Shown in pieces: positions 10,310 through 23,059 of a DNA stretch of 64,000 nt; the stretch's first letter is position 1; each line of letters begins with the position of its first letter. The DNA is from Micrasema longulum (lineage: Eukaryota > Arthropoda > Insecta > Trichoptera > Brachycentridae). Below the pieces are notes generated by a model. It was not told the DNA's origin. It saw nothing but the letters and a program-made list of their open reading frames with translations, and searched no databases. A program made the position numbers and the translations under genes. Where the stretch lies: contig JAGVSM010002426.1 in assembly GCA_022494885.1 (NCBI GenBank), positions 1-64,000 of the forward strand, read 5' to 3'.

Positions 10310-10910
10310 GAATCTCTCAATACTTGACGACTCTCTGCCAAGCCGTGAAGTATAACATGTAGAAACGCGAAATGTATATTTCTGATATTACTTCCGATTC
10401 CGTGTTAATACATCTGGCTCGAGGAATATTTAAATCCATCAGTCGTGTACGTAATCCCTTCATACTATCCGAGAAGCCTTCCAAACCAATCCACGGCGAG
10501 CGCTTCACACAAGCGCATTTCTCCAGACTGCGCTTTTAATTTATTTAAGTGGCGTCGGTCGTTCGCCGTGATATCAGACACTTATTGTACCATACAGCTC
10601 TATTCCTGAGATATGAAGCCTACCGATGCCTCCGTTATTTAGCGCCACCCGCCCCGATCCCACATATTCTCAAAAGAGGTGTAATCGGCTAGAAGAACGC
10701 CACTACGGCTCTCCTTGCCGATGATAAACCGTGCGAGATACCACTGCGCACCGCTGCGGATATTAGCCTGGGACTCAGAGCGGTACACGGGTTTTATAAA
10801 ACTTTGACTGAAAGAGTATTGCAGCCACATACAGCTATAATGAATGGAGTGTTTTCGTAATAACTTCAGATCTGATGTGAGGGAGCAATTACTCAATGTA
10901 AAATTTACTT
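10310..10910. other. GC-richer island without assignable gene
   Basis: About 600 bp of clearly higher G+C than its flanks. Two minus-strand frames of 63 and 85 codons (10508-10317, 10896-10639) occur, neither with a recognisable domain nor with clean splice borders. Could be conserved regulatory DNA or diverged exons. Confidence 0.35.
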
Positions 10911-11134
10911 CTGCGCTCTTTTGCGATAAAGCATGTAACTTTTAATATTTTGTTTCTATTGAAAATCCTTCTTTTATCTCGAAAGAACAAAAACATTTAA
11001 AGAAAGATTACGAATATGTATTTAAATTTAAATAAATTTATATAGAACAAAGCTAATAGCAGCATTCTTTCAAACAAAAATACTAGCGTTCGTAAAATTT
11101 ACCCAATTAATTTAGTTTTGTGGACATTTTTTTC

Positions 11135-11246
11135 CGTAATTAATTATTTCTGGGAAAATAGTTGAACAAGTTGTGGTAGAGCAAGGCTCGAACTTTGCAC
11201 CTTCTGATTCTCGGAGTTAGCTAAACTATCGCAGAACCACAACCCG
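11135..11246 (-). mobile_element. SINE family C, head portion
   Basis: The minus strand begins GGGTTGTGGTTCTGCGATAG, passes an anticodon-arm-like segment and a box B-like AAGTTCGAGCC, then GCTCTACCACAACTTG, the family C signature. The body is degraded after this. Confidence 0.65.
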
Positions 11247-11249
11247 TAT

Positions 11250-13105
11250 CAAATTATTTTGGTGGGTAACTTATTTTAAATATTAATCCCAACCCAAGGA
11301 GAAATTTTGTTGAAATTGTTGTCATGTTGTGATATTTTTAATTCTTGAATCATATTAAATAAAACGGTTTACTCGTATTTACAACATAAGAGGATTTTTT
11401 TATTTGCACAATTATTGTGCACAATCAATAAAATATTTACAATTTGTTACGTTTCGATATTTTTCATTAATAATACGGGAACACAACATGTACAAATGAG
11501 TAAAGAAAAGTTTTCTTTTATTTTAAATAGGCAAATTTATTTTAATTCCATCAATATTATGAAGTTATCCACTTATAACAATAATCATACAATATAACCG
11601 AATTAACATACGGAAATTATTTGATTTTATAAATTCAATTACAGTTCTCTTACATTTATTTAAAGTATCTTTAAAGATATTAATACGAGCATTACTTATT
11701 CAGACTCTTAAAAGTCTAATTCAAATATTGAATCTAATTAGTTACTGAAATAAACAACCACACGATGCGGGTTCATTTGGCAATAGGAATCTCATAGACA
11801 AAGAAGCTTTTTTTATCATAGGAAAGTAAATTTCGCGGCAAGGTGATGTCACTAATTGACACGTAGCAGATTTATCGATTGTGTTAAACAAGCTCCGTAT
11901 ACGGTCTTTGGTGATGTATGTTTGTTTTTAGCGTAATTCCTAAACGAGATAGAAATCACGTCAATTTATTCACGACGTTTTACTTGTAAAGTTTAAAAGA
12001 TACCTTTTTTTATTAAAACTCGAGAATTGCAATCTGATATGTTGTGTAGAAACCTCACCTTTTTTCCAAAAAAAGCCGTAACATCCGGGAATTAATGATA
12101 GAAATATACCTTTTGGGAAAATTATATAAAACAAGAATATTGCTTTCCATGTTGTCAAACTTAATTACCCTAGTAAAGGACTCAATATTGCCAAAATAAA
12201 CTAATTCTTTATAATCGATATTACCATTTATACTAATGAGGCCGTAACTATCCTAAATATTAAAGAATTTTAACAAAATTGTTTCTTTTGAGTGGATCGA
12301 TTATCCAGTTTTTTGAAAATGAATATAAATTGAATTTATTTGAATTGTTTTTTTTATAAATCATCAAACAAAGGGTTTTCCCAGCATTTGAACATTGTTG
12401 TATCTTAAAAACACAAAACCACTTTATCAAACCACTATGTGCGTATCTTTTTTTATAAGCTTACAGGTATTATTTATAATTCGAATTCGCCTATTTGTCA
12501 CTCGTAAACTTTGAGAAATAATGTCATGCAGTACAATTTCTAAATTCAACAATTTCCAATGCTTAACAATTACTTTTATTTCATTCGATAGACTGAATGA
12601 ATGTTTAGGTACTTTTCAACACTTACATTTTAAACACATCATTTTCACATCTCTATCGGCATCTAGTGATGCACATGTCACTGAATTGCTTACCTACTTC
12701 AATTGCAGCTACTGAATACGCTTTCTACAAACAATATAGGGATATTTTTAAATGTAAATAGGCAGCTTAACAGCTATTTCTTTAAGGATGTTTCATGAGA
12801 TGGATGCTATGTGCATATCTACGTACGAAAGTGGTCATCAAGTCGACTTTACTCGAACAGGGTTTTGGTTCTATTTCACACACGTCACAGTATTTCTCAT
12901 TCATTTTTTTTTTTTAAATAACCATTTTCAATGGCACAATCTACAAAGCCATAAGTTAGTAAATGTAATTTGTAATGAATAAATCAATATTTATTTAACT
13001 TATTTTCCTACACACACGATTATTTTATGGTGCTTAAATACAGGTACAAACACAATATACATATTTTTTATAAATACTGTTAAATAGTAAATGGAGTATG
13101 TTACG
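11250..13105. other. AT-rich non-genic stretch
   Basis: No supported gene or repeat. A 3' splice-like tract followed by GTATTA occurs at 12450-12472 (CTTACAG then GTATTA), too weak to call. Confidence 0.4.
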
Positions 13106-13111
13106 AAAAAT

Positions 13112-13511
13112 GGCAGCTTTCAAAAGGAACTGAGAGTGGGGCTAAGAAAAGCAAGCGCCACATTCAATATGAAGGCTGTCTGGAGATCAGATATTTACTA
13201 ATTGAAAACCAAACGCGGATGCAAAAGGTGTTACCTCACTTAGGCCCAAAACAGCAAAATCCTGAGTTTCAAGTATAGATGTCTCAGAAGAATCTTAGGT
13301 GTGCGGTGGTTTGACTTTGTATTTATTTTACAAGGCATCAGGTTTTCGACGTCTTGGACGTCTCCTGCTGACTGTTTGTCAGCAGTTCCTTTCAGAACTA
13401 TGGGATGCGAACCTAACTTGGGAGGATGCTCAAGAGCTGGCAGCCGACAAGGATGCATGGGGGATCTTCACCGACAGCAAATGCTCCAACTTGGGAGCTG
13501 ACATGGAATGA
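13112..13511 (+). pseudogene. LINE reverse transcriptase, C-terminal end, frameshifted
   Basis: The same family as the relic at 43271-44875: 13112-13190 is clearly similar to 44665-44745 and both encode FN(S)MKAVWRS. Further on, pieces in different frames read a Cys-containing LRRILGVRW segment and, at 13390-13490, LWDANLTWEDAQELAADKD followed by AWGIFTDSKCS. This last block is the familiar end of one class of endonuclease/reverse-transcriptase LINE ORFs (LTW-x-x-A-x-x-L-A-x-D-x-x-x-W ... LCS). Truncated at 5', with frameshifts and deletions. The clade is not firmly assigned (RTE/CR1-type by resemblance). Confidence 0.7.
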
Positions 13512-13660
13512 TGTATGGTCAGTACCTAGTGAACACTCGTCTCAGGTTCTGGTTCTATTTAACATACAGAACTTAATTCTTCATCCACCCGGACACGAAG
13601 AAAAGAAACATTTGTAAATCCAATTTTATTTTACGAAAATCGTAAAATATTTATGAATTC

Positions 13661-13716
13661 CGACCCGATAAACTATAGGTTTGTCAACAAATAGTTTGTC
13701 ATCGGGTGATCAGACA
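13661..13716. repeat. CCGATAAACTAT hairpin repeat, copy 1
   Basis: CCGATAAACTAT is followed after a short spacer by ATAGTTTGTCATCGGG and then TGATCAGACATTA, a stem-loop shared with 15417-15466. Likely the end of an unclassified mobile element. Confidence 0.6.
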
Positions 13717-13719
13717 TTA

Positions 13720-15330
13720 TTTTTTTAAATTGCAAATTGTCTCTTCTTTCTGTGTACATACTGTACATAAATGTATGAACATAAATGCACAGTGCAATGA
13801 ATTTTTAAATCGCGTAATAATAGTGCTTTTTCTTATCTTACATGTTCGTGACAGTAAATGTCACTGACATTTTACGGCGAGGGGTAATCAAATTGTCCAA
13901 GCAATATCGTAAATAATAAATATTTTAAATCATGAAAAATACACTTCTATTCCTTAAACATTTTCTGAATTGAATGATTAGCCTTGCATGATCCTACGAA
14001 TAAAAAAGAATGTTTTAAAAGTACATTATTGAATGTTATTTTCCAATGTTCAAAGGAAACGAGTTTAATATTTTTTACTACGCGAAGGGTTAGAAGTATT
14101 AATTTTTAAGTAAATAATAACTACTGTGGTTTACGATTTCTTTGAAAACATATTTCTCGTACAGTGCCAGCGGTGTGAAACATTGAAAGATTTCTCAAAA
14201 GACAAGGGTTATCTCGAATTGTCCTTAAATTAAAATCGAGTTTTTAATGTGAAACAATTGTTTTATTACAAGTTATCTTGAAAATAATTTAAATTTCAAT
14301 AAAAATATTCACAAAATAGTACAGAAAAAATAATGTTACATAAAAGACATTTCAATATAACTCCGATAACTTCCTATTGTAATTTGGGCCCTTAGCTCCT
14401 TTAGATGTCTGTAAATTAAAATCGAACTTATTATATTTTCGTTTATTACCTGAAACTAATCATGTTTCAAGACATATTTTATAGGCATATTCAATTATTT
14501 TTAAATTAAAATCCATATCATTTTACAGATAGTTAAAGTTGACTCTATTACTTGCATCGGAAATAATAATAAAGTTATTCTATTTTCATTCGGGAAGTAT
14601 CAATTGACAATTTAAATTTTCAGTAAATATTGCAATTTCTGTATGCATTGCAATTTAAGGTTAAGTTAGTTAACAAAACAGTTTTATTAAAAACAGCAGT
14701 TTATTGTATCGTACAATTAATAAAGATATCCAATTTCGATCATGATTGTTTTTTATATGTACGTCAAAAGTAATTATATTTTTGTTCGGACAAAGACTGT
14801 AATGAAAAAAGGGATTACTCAATTCTGAATTTATTTAACGTCACTACGATTAGTGCTGAATTGAAATGTCAAAATCAGACTTCAAAATAGGACAACCTGA
14901 ATGGAAAAAAACAATGACATTTTGCTAAATGCATTCGTCAGAGCGTCCAAACACGTATTTTGGTTTATGTCATCAAAACGATTTTTATTATTTTATTACA
15001 ACATTGATGACAATTTTACTATTTAATACAGTACAAAGAAATATGAATCCACGGTCAGTTTCTCACATGTACAATTTAAATTCTGAGGTAATAAAGATAA
15101 AATGTGGTCTCATGATTGTGTCCTGAATTTGAAATCGGAAAGTCATTCATATAACACGATGATTATAAAAATGATCATAAAATTAAAATATTTGTTAATA
15201 TCATGTGGGCAATATTACGCTGTTTGATGATTTAAAATAAATAAAAAAAAAGTTAGAGATCATTATTTTATTTTGTTTAAGACTAATAAAAAATAATATA
15301 GCTCTTTAAATTTTTTTATATAGTCTTTTT
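13720..15330. other. AT-rich non-genic stretch
   Basis: Nothing supported beyond occasional short frames of AT-rich composition. Confidence 0.4.
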
Positions 15331-15336
15331 ATATAT

Positions 15337-15384
15337 GATATTTTAATAATGTGTATATTTTAATAAACACATTATTAAAATATC
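15337..15384. repeat. Perfect 18-bp stem-loop
   Basis: GATATTTTAATAATGTGT (15337-15354) is exactly complementary in reverse to 15367-15384, with a 12-nt loop. It lies 32 bp upstream of the CCGATAAACTAT hairpin copy 2. Confidence 0.8.
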
Positions 15385-15416
15385 AATGAAAACAAAGTAT
15401 TAAAACAAATTTTGTG

Positions 15417-15466
15417 CCGATAAACTATTCAATAATAGTTTGTCATCGGGTGCTCAGACATAAGTG
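15417..15466. repeat. CCGATAAACTAT hairpin repeat, copy 2
   Basis: CCGATAAACTAT, short loop, ATAGTTTGTCATCGGG, TGCTCAGACAT. Same orientation as copy 1 at 13661. Confidence 0.6.
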
Positions 15467-15469
15467 TTA

Positions 15470-16920
15470 ATTAATAATACAAAAAAGAGTACAGATATAA
15501 AACTGTGTATGTATAAAATAATCAAAGTATTTTATTTTGTTTTCGATGCTTTTAAAAATATTATAAAAAAGAAAGAATCAACAAAACCAGATAAAAATTG
15601 TTAAGAGAAATATTTTTGTTAAAGTAATAAAATAGAGTAAAATAATACAATTTAAATTAAAGAATAGCCTAATGGCTAGTTAATAAGTAAATGCTTGAAT
15701 ATATTTTAAATATAAGAAAAGATCATAAATAACTGTAATCAAAACAAGATAAAAAAAATACAAAGTAAATCAAAAATTTCAATTCATATCTACAGAAAGA
15801 AAAATAAATTATAAGAAAAATAAAAGTACCTTTTTAAATCAAGATCTAAAAAATGTTAATAAAATAAGAAAGAAATAAAAGAAAATGATGAGGTTCCTGA
15901 AAATTCAAATAAAAAAAATGTTCATGAAAAGCCGTAATTACTTAGTTTCATATTTATTATGATAAGTAAAATTAAACATCAAATATTAACATTAGTCTAA
16001 TACTGAGAAGTAAAACTTTTTTACTAGGAATTTTCTTTCTCATGTAAATTTAATTCACATATTATATATAAATCAACTTGAACCCAGCATTGCTTTGCTT
16101 TTGCTAGATTTGAGTAAATACTAGTATATAAATAACCAAAATCGAAACTTTGATATCAATTATTATATTTACTCCAAATTAGAATTAGAATAGAATTAGA
16201 ATGAAACAAATTAGAATATGTGAGTATACATTTTTATTTTTGTGTTCCGGTTTACATTAATTGGGAGGACAGAGAATTTTAACAAATTTTTCTGTATCGT
16301 TAGGTTTTGCGTTTATTAAAAATAGATATAATTGTATACCGTGTGCCTGAAGACAGTAGATAAGACTGAGCTTTTTACGGGTTATACTATGGTTCTAGTA
16401 AATTCCAATAAATCATTTGTATAAAATGGAACTATAGGGACACGCCGATGGTAAATCTCCATAGGATGAAAAAAATCACTGCTCCAGTGCCATAATTTAA
16501 AGACAAAATACGGGAATGCATTTGTACGAAAAAAGTCAAAACCCGTTTCCTCTTTATATTAAAACTTTTTAAGTATACTAACAAAACTTTACTTTTTTTT
16601 TTGTGTAAACACCGTTTGGATAAACGTGAAAAAGATGATGTAACTTTTCGTTTGTAAGTATGTCCCCAGGCACTTGTTTATGATTAAATTTGAAAACTTA
16701 AAATAATTTGTTTTCAAAATATAGAATTATATTTTCAAATGTAAAACTCTGCTTTTCTCAGCAACAAGGGTGCACTGTATTTCAGAATGCGATTTTAAAG
16801 AAATTTGTCAAGTGTCAGTTGATATTATTTTAATATTACCAAAAATCCAGTAAAAATAAATAAATGGGAAGAAATCATAAGAAATTAAGGTAAATAATCT
16901 GATTGGGATCCATAAAAAAT
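15470..16920. other. AT-rich non-genic stretch
   Basis: Purine-rich, extremely AT-rich to about 16080, then unremarkable. No supported feature. Confidence 0.4.
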
Positions 16921-16922
16921 TA

Positions 16923-17120
16923 ATGTTCATTTATTTATTTATTTATTCACACTATTTATCAAAATACAATTCCATGTTCACTTTGCCCAGCTTACAAGGG
17001 TACATACCCCGTTCCAAGCTAGGCAATTACATTTTAATATATGTTGTTTGTAAACATTCACAAACGTTCACTAAAAAACAAGATCTTCATCTTATCAACT
17101 TTAATACATTTACATTTACT
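16923..17120 (-). mobile_element. LINE 3' end (minus strand), family L1
   Basis: The plus strand starts with four TTTA units (minus-strand AATAAATA tail), then TCCATGTTCACTTTGCCCAG and CTTACAAGGGTACATACCCC. The same block recurs at 53340-53400, also after a T-rich start, so both are 3' ends of one 5'-truncated LINE family. No coding sequence is retained. Confidence 0.6.
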
Positions 17121-17129
17121 GCAATACAT

Positions 17130-19146
17130 TTCTGAATTTCAAATAAATTTGTAAAAGGTATTGATTTTTTGGTTTTAAAAAAAATAATGCGTCAATGAAT
17201 TAAAAAAATGTGTACATTCAAAGATAAGTCTATCTTAATTCCGGGTTGATTTGAATACATTTCCCAATTGCTTGTAAAGACAAGAGGAAAAATAAATTAA
17301 ATCCTCGGCACCGTGTGTACTGGGCTAATCATTTTATAATGTAGGCACTCAGGTTAAGCGGACTCGAGGCTAGCTCAGCTCCGCAAAGTGTGAGTCAAGA
17401 TTTCCATAATGATTATCATATCTGGCGTTCGTTGCACATGTATTATCCTCAGGAGGTTAATAATGCTATTTTCGCGCCGCCATTTCGCGCTATCGGCCCA
17501 CCCTATCTGTTACGTCACCGCTAGAACAGGCCCCGAGTAAAAATGACAGTAAAACGATTCAAATATACCAATATATAAAAATTTATAAATTATTGATGAA
17601 CATCAGTTTTTATTTTGGTACTGGAATAGTAAATGAACAAAAAATACCTTGATATAACCCAAAACCATATTTTATAAAGAATGTTTTTTTCATTTATTTT
17701 TTTTTAATATCAAATACAAATTCAGGCGTGTTTTTTTTTATATATTTTAAAATAACGTTTTTCAGTGTAAAAGGAACAATTATGAATAACAAAATTTTAA
17801 TTGAAATAAACTTTAAAAAAAAATGACCTCTAAGAAAATTTAAGTGGTCTTTTTTTGTTAGTTATAATTTTAATCCACTCTTTTTTGTCTTCTCAAATAT
17901 TTTAGCATTTTCAGTGCATCATTTTTTATTACGGATTTTTTTCACAATAATCGATTGCATTTTTAGCTGTATTATAAAAATGATACTAGTAACAATACAT
18001 TTTAAAGTATAAATACGCTATACTATACTTCTTTACACACTTATTAAATTAAGGGGTGTAAAGGGTTAAATTATTGATGTATTCGACAATATAATTATTG
18101 TACCTCTGAATCAAGCCTGAAAATACTTTTGATTTTTTTACTGTTTCTTATACCAGTAGTAGCTAGTTGGTCTAATCAATAGTAAAATGTTTGTAAACAA
18201 GGATTGGGTTTTACCCTCTAGGGATTTTTAAAGATTGACATACAAGTAATAAAATATTACAAGTGAAATAAAATTACATTTTTGAGAGCGGAATATAATT
18301 TTTATTATTTTTAGTAATTCAGTTGTTCAAACGATTAGATACTGAATAATATTTTATTCGTGTGAAATTATCAATAAAATCATGTCATTTCAAAAAATGA
18401 TTTAAATACTAACACTTTATGCACATGCATTAATTAAAAAGTAAATATTGTATGTCTTGTCTGTTTATACAATTTTCAGTTGAACAGTAATAATAATTTA
18501 TTGGTTATCTGTTGCTCGTTAAATAAAAACTCAATCAATTTAATATTAAAATAAACATTTTGGCATTTGGCATAACAATTTATCAAATATATTATAATCA
18601 TTATTCTTGTTTATGAAATTTGAATACTTATTTTTTTATGTTTTATTGATGACCAACCTTAAAAGTATAAAAACCTTGTAATATATCTTACTCTTAGTTT
18701 ATAGTTCAAAGTATCCTAAAAATTTCTGAAATTAGTCTTATGGCTCTACATTTTTTTCCATAAAAAAATGTTTTTTTATCATTACAGTAGGGTCCGCATT
18801 TATGGGAATTTTTTTTTGTAAATACATTTTTTTCTAATTTTAGTTAGAAACTAAATCCCTTTTTTTATTTTCTGTGCACATTTAGTTCTTGGTGTACATA
18901 AATTGTGTGAAAAACATTTATTTTAGTATTTGAGTAAATGGCTGCTAAAATATTATAATAATGAGGAAGTTCAGTGGTTTAAAAAAAAGTATTTGTTAAT
19001 AGACTAATAACTTAATACATTTTTAATTTTCATACATCGAATTATCAGCGCTATGAATTTTGAAAGTTTTGTTTTTCCTTAATTACTCCGCGAGTGATGT
19101 CTCAAGTTCTCTTCCGCCTCTTCTCAAACAGTTCGGCTTATGGTCC
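17130..19146. other. AT-rich stretch with a small GC-rich patch
   Basis: 17430-17530 is GC-rich (GCGCCGCCATTTCGCGC ... GTTACGTCACCGC); the GCCGCCATTT core resembles a YY1/Pho site and TTACGTCAC a CRE half site, but isolated matches are weak evidence. Nothing else is supported. Confidence 0.35.
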
Positions 19147-19366
19147 GTTATCATTATCATCATTTCTTTTCCGCACATAACGATGCATAGAGCCCTGCAT
19201 TGGTACACATCGCAGCGTATCTTGATCATTCTTTGTTACATGAAAGTAAGATGATCAGTCTTATACTTCAGGTAACAGTCCAGGAACTTCGGACAATCGG
19301 AAATCGAACCTGAGACCTCTTGGATGGTCGGCAAAATGCGCTGAATATTACACCACAAGGCCGACA
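19147..19366 (-). mobile_element. SINE family B, internally deleted
   Basis: The minus strand gives the tRNA-like head (GGTGTAATATTCAGCGCATT, box B AGGTTCGATTTCC), then directly GTTCCTGGACTGTTACCTGA and CTTACTTTCATGTAACAAAG, ending in an (ATG)n-type tail. The linker after the head is missing relative to the copy at 7771. Confidence 0.75.
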
Positions 19367-19369
19367 AAT

Positions 19370-21430
19370 TGGTTTGTTAACTTGCCGTTAACCGAAAATC
19401 TTTCTCAACTCTCTTATTATTGGTTGATTCATATGAAGAAGTGACGTCGTTCGAAGTAACTTATATTGAATTGATTTTTCGTACATTTTCAAGAATCTTT
19501 GCCGTACAATTTAATGCTCTAATTTTTACCCCGCATAAGAAAACATTTTTGTATACGTTTTCTGTAAGGCTGAAGTTCTTCATTAGAGGGGTAATGTAAC
19601 AGCATTTTGTTATAGATTTAAGTTAAATCGAAAAGCTACTTGTTTTTTTTTATTAATGTTATAATAGTACAAACATTATTTTTATTTTTAAGTGCTTAGT
19701 TATTATATATTTTTTTTTGTTCTAAACTCTTTAAACTAGAGATTTTCCATTGAATGTATATCAGCAGACAAACTATTGAGTAATTCTTTCCAAAGAAAGG
19801 TGATGGCTCGAATACGCGCGGTACTAAAACTTATCAAGTTACCGCCTATTTTTTGTATGAAAATCATTCTCGGTATGAATAAAGGAGATAAAATACTTTA
19901 TGGCGCTCCTTTTAAGATTTATTTGCCGACTTAAATGTTCGAAACTCTTCTAAAGACGTCATGAAAATGGGAAAAAACGATTTTATACGCCTTTTTGAGC
20001 GAACATAAAGACCCAAGATTTGCAAATGCCAGTTTATACTGAATTCCGCGAAAGCATAGTAATATCATTATTCATCAAAATTATACGCAATTATCTTCCG
20101 TAGCTTAAATATTTCAGATGATTTCCTACTAATTTCCAACCTTATACTAAGAGAACGTCCAGGTACAGAAAACGGACTTAAGTTTAGTCGGTTCCGGTAC
20201 CTTGGACGAATAAAAGAATTCATTAATTTGAACGATGCTGAAACCCCTAAGAAATATTAAAGAACCTCTATGACCGATGACAACTTCACATTTTTTTCTT
20301 ACTCTTCAGTACTGTACTTATTATTTTGTATTACTTTCTCTCCCAAGTCAGAACATGTCTATCGAGTACCCCAATGCGTACCTACATTAGTATATATAAA
20401 AATCTTTATTGTTGTATTATTCAACTTTTAACACTATTTTTTCCCAGAATTTAAAAATAGTTATTAAACATTAATTGCAAGTATCAAAATTTATGGCACT
20501 TAACTTTTTATGGTTTTGAGTGTTGAATATGCCAATAATTAAATTGCTTTGGATCGTTAACTGTAATTTGTGAAAAGTTTTTTTTAAAATATGAATTTAT
20601 AATAATCATGTACGTTTATTAGAAATTGCATGCGCTACCGTTATCAACTATGTTGATTTCCCAAAAATTGCAAAATTATAATTTTAAAAATACCATTTAA
20701 ATATAATTTTCTTTCCTGAATGCCTAGTTTCTTCTTAGTTTTCGATTCACCCCTTTTGACGGTTTGGCGTTGAATAATTTACCAAATGAATCAATTTTCA
20801 CCTGAAAAGACATAACTAAATCCTTTCACATAATATACGACCTTTTAGATAATTTGAACTTAAAATTGAAACGTTAATCACGTTTTAAAATTGTTTTCTT
20901 TGCAAACAAGGCTCTAGTATAGAAGAGGGTGCTCATTTCTTTAGTTTTTACGGTAAGGGCTGTTGAATAAAAATATGTAAATACTGAATTCATCTTTAAA
21001 TTCACCTCAATTCTTCAGAAAGTATAGGAAAAGTATTTATTTTTATCTTGGTAACAAACCTGTTTTTATATCCCAATTATATTATTTACCTTTTAAATGA
21101 TACTTTTTTAATAATAACATCACTTTAGGTATTTCGATTAGATATTTTTTTCTGATATTTTTTAATGATATCTTATATTAACAAAATTACTTGTTTTGTA
21201 TACAGCCAAGTTAATTTTAGACTCTTCAGTGTCATAAAATCATCGCATTTTTTATAACAGGAGTGTGCATAGAGAAGATGAAAACTACTTTATGAAAATG
21301 TGTTATAAAATTATCCGCTAAAAAATAGTTTACCAAATAAGTTTATAATAAACTTTTGTCAAACCGCTTCTCAGCGCGCATTATATTTATGGCACCTTTT
21401 TTCTAAAGATTAAAAAATTATTTTTTTTTA
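19370..21430. other. Mixed-composition non-genic stretch with one hairpin
   Basis: 19740-20340 is closer to 40% G+C and may be unique-sequence DNA. At 20156-20208, CGTCCAGGTAC ... GGTACCTTGGACG forms an imperfect 55-nt hairpin with a tiny loop. No mature-microRNA sequence that I know matches it. Confidence 0.35.
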
Positions 21431-21434
21431 AATC

Positions 21435-21600
21435 GGGTTGTGGTTTCGTGGTCTTACGGACTTTGGAATCAGGGGTAATAGACTTAAAACTCACTTTACC
21501 CCAATTTGATTATCATTTTCTAGTAATGAGTTATTTACTGCTCGTTGAAAATGGCCCCTGTATTTAAAAGAATTTGGGTTAGTTATAAGAAGGCGACTTT
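21435..21600 (+). mobile_element. SINE family C
   Basis: GGGTTGTGGTTTCGTGGTC head with a degraded middle and box B, then CCAATTTGATTATCATTTTC, GAGTTATTTACTGCTCGTTG and AAAATGGCCCC. The order and wording match the copies at 52110, 53119 and 54378. Confidence 0.7.
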
Positions 21601-21649
21601 TGTTTTATGTATCACGACTAACTTAGTGACACAATTGCAGATATTTATA

Positions 21650-22060
21650 TTGGTGAAATATCACTCTTTTTTTACAATTTAAAACTAATAAGGATCTATG
21701 AAATACTTTGGAGTAAAAAAAAATTTTTTTGTACATATAAGTGGCATAAAAAATATTTTTTCATTTATAATTTTAAATTTCTGCGATAACGGTCCATTTT
21801 ATTGGCCACGCCCCAAATACGTCACGATTCGGTTAGATTTTGAACTTTGTTTGTGCCGTTTAAATTTAAGTAGAACATCGTCATAAATTTTGACGTCGCA
21901 ATTACCAATGCCAAACATGTCGCGTTTTTGTAGAGACATATTTTTAACAATTTCATCTTAAAAGTTATGTATGAAAACATTTCTCCACAACATCCAAATA
22001 AATTTTGAAAATACAACCTATTTTTTTAATCCATTTTACATATTTTTATTGGTATTCATA
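21650..22060 (+). repeat. Unclassified dispersed repeat E, copy 1
   Basis: Shares with 40600-40975, in the same orientation, TATTGGCCACGCCCC, AATACGTCACGATTC, TTGACGTC, CAAACATGTCGCGTT, CCACAA.ATCCAAAT and TTTTGAAAATACAA. Both are about 300 to 400 bp and noncoding. No terminal repeats or tRNA boxes are seen. Confidence 0.65.
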
Positions 22061-22064
22061 GAAT

Positions 22065-22847
22065 GTAATATTTTTCTATTACATAATATGGCAGTTTGAG
22101 ATGTTTAACATTTGATTTCACCGAAAATCAATCTTCCCTAATTATCATATTAAATAAACCTTACATTTTATATTATGTGTTGAAAAATGAAGCGGGAAAA
22201 ATTCAAAATTCGTCATTTAAATCGCCAGCTCTTACCCCGTTCCCGCATGATATAGCAGAGCCAGCTCTAGGGACGATGGCGCCCGCGGCCGATAACAGAA
22301 TTAACGGAATTGCTCCATATATCTTCTAAATGTGCACCTCCGTGCTCCACCTTCGGTGCTCGCACTATTTGTTAATGCAAACTTATGCTAGCCGTCTGCT
22401 CTCTTAAATTTCGGATATCTTCTTTACCTTTACCTTTACCTTAAACGTATCGAAAAAACAAAAGGGTTTTTTACTGTAGTTATCGGGGAACATTTTATGT
22501 GTTTTCTGAAACATTACGATCCTAAAATATACGAAAGGCAAATAAACGATTGATATTGAATTAAATAACAAACATTTTTTACTTTTTTTATCTTATCGGA
22601 ATGGCGGTTCGAAAATTATCCAAACTCTGATATGATTCATAATTCGACAAAGGTAATTTAGTAAGGTAAGGAGATTTAGTATTTTTTGTATTTTTGTTTT
22701 TTTTTTATTCAAGAAGAGGCTATATTAAATTAATCGACTTACAACTCAAATGCAAACGGGAATCGAACACCTAACTTATATATACTTTGCAGTATAGATG
22801 TGGACTTAGAATCTAATGATTTCTAATCTGTGTCTGCAGTTGGAGCG
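22065..22847. other. Non-genic stretch
   Basis: Contains a GC-richer patch at 22225-22345 with a GATGGCGC core (22274-22281), a short (CTTTAC)n run at 22424-22440 and a box B-like AATCGAAC at 22762-22769 (minus strand) without a convincing SINE body. Confidence 0.35.
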
Positions 22848-23051
22848 CTATATACCCTCGGTCCATCCAAGAGTAATCCGTAAATAACGCTTAAAGGAGG
22901 AGATTCGGTCAATCAGCGGTCCCTGGGTATATTGCTCCGTGTCAAAGAGTTTAAGCACATCTGATTTCCCCAGATATCGTTCCCTTAATTCTGTCGCCAC
23001 GGGATATCCTACCGATATCAGACGGTAGATACCCAATCGATTGACTACCAT
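22848..23051 (-). CDS. Unidentified 67-codon open frame, possible small ORF
   Basis: ATG at 23051 follows AAAA and is followed by GTA (AAAAATGGTA, good context). The frame encodes MVVNRLGIYRLISVGYPV..., then ELRERYLGKSDVLKLFD and ends ...RITLGWTEGI with TAG. Composition is balanced and richer in G+C than the flanks, unlike chance AT-rich frames nearby. No signal peptide, transmembrane segment or domain is recognised, and there is no clear splice site at either end. It may be a small gene, an exon, an old transposon piece or chance. Confidence 0.25.
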   Translation of the reverse strand: MVVNRLGIYRLISVGYPVATELRERYLGKSDVLKLFDTEQYTQGPLIDRISSFKRYLRITLGWTEGI

Positions 23052-23059
23052 TTTTATTG

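Noticed and set aside
12450..12472. CTTACAG/GTATTA recursive splice site
   Set aside because: Acceptor acceptable but the donor half is poor.
13240..13458. 72-codon minus-strand frame
   Set aside because: Antisense shadow of the LINE coding remnant at 13112-13511.
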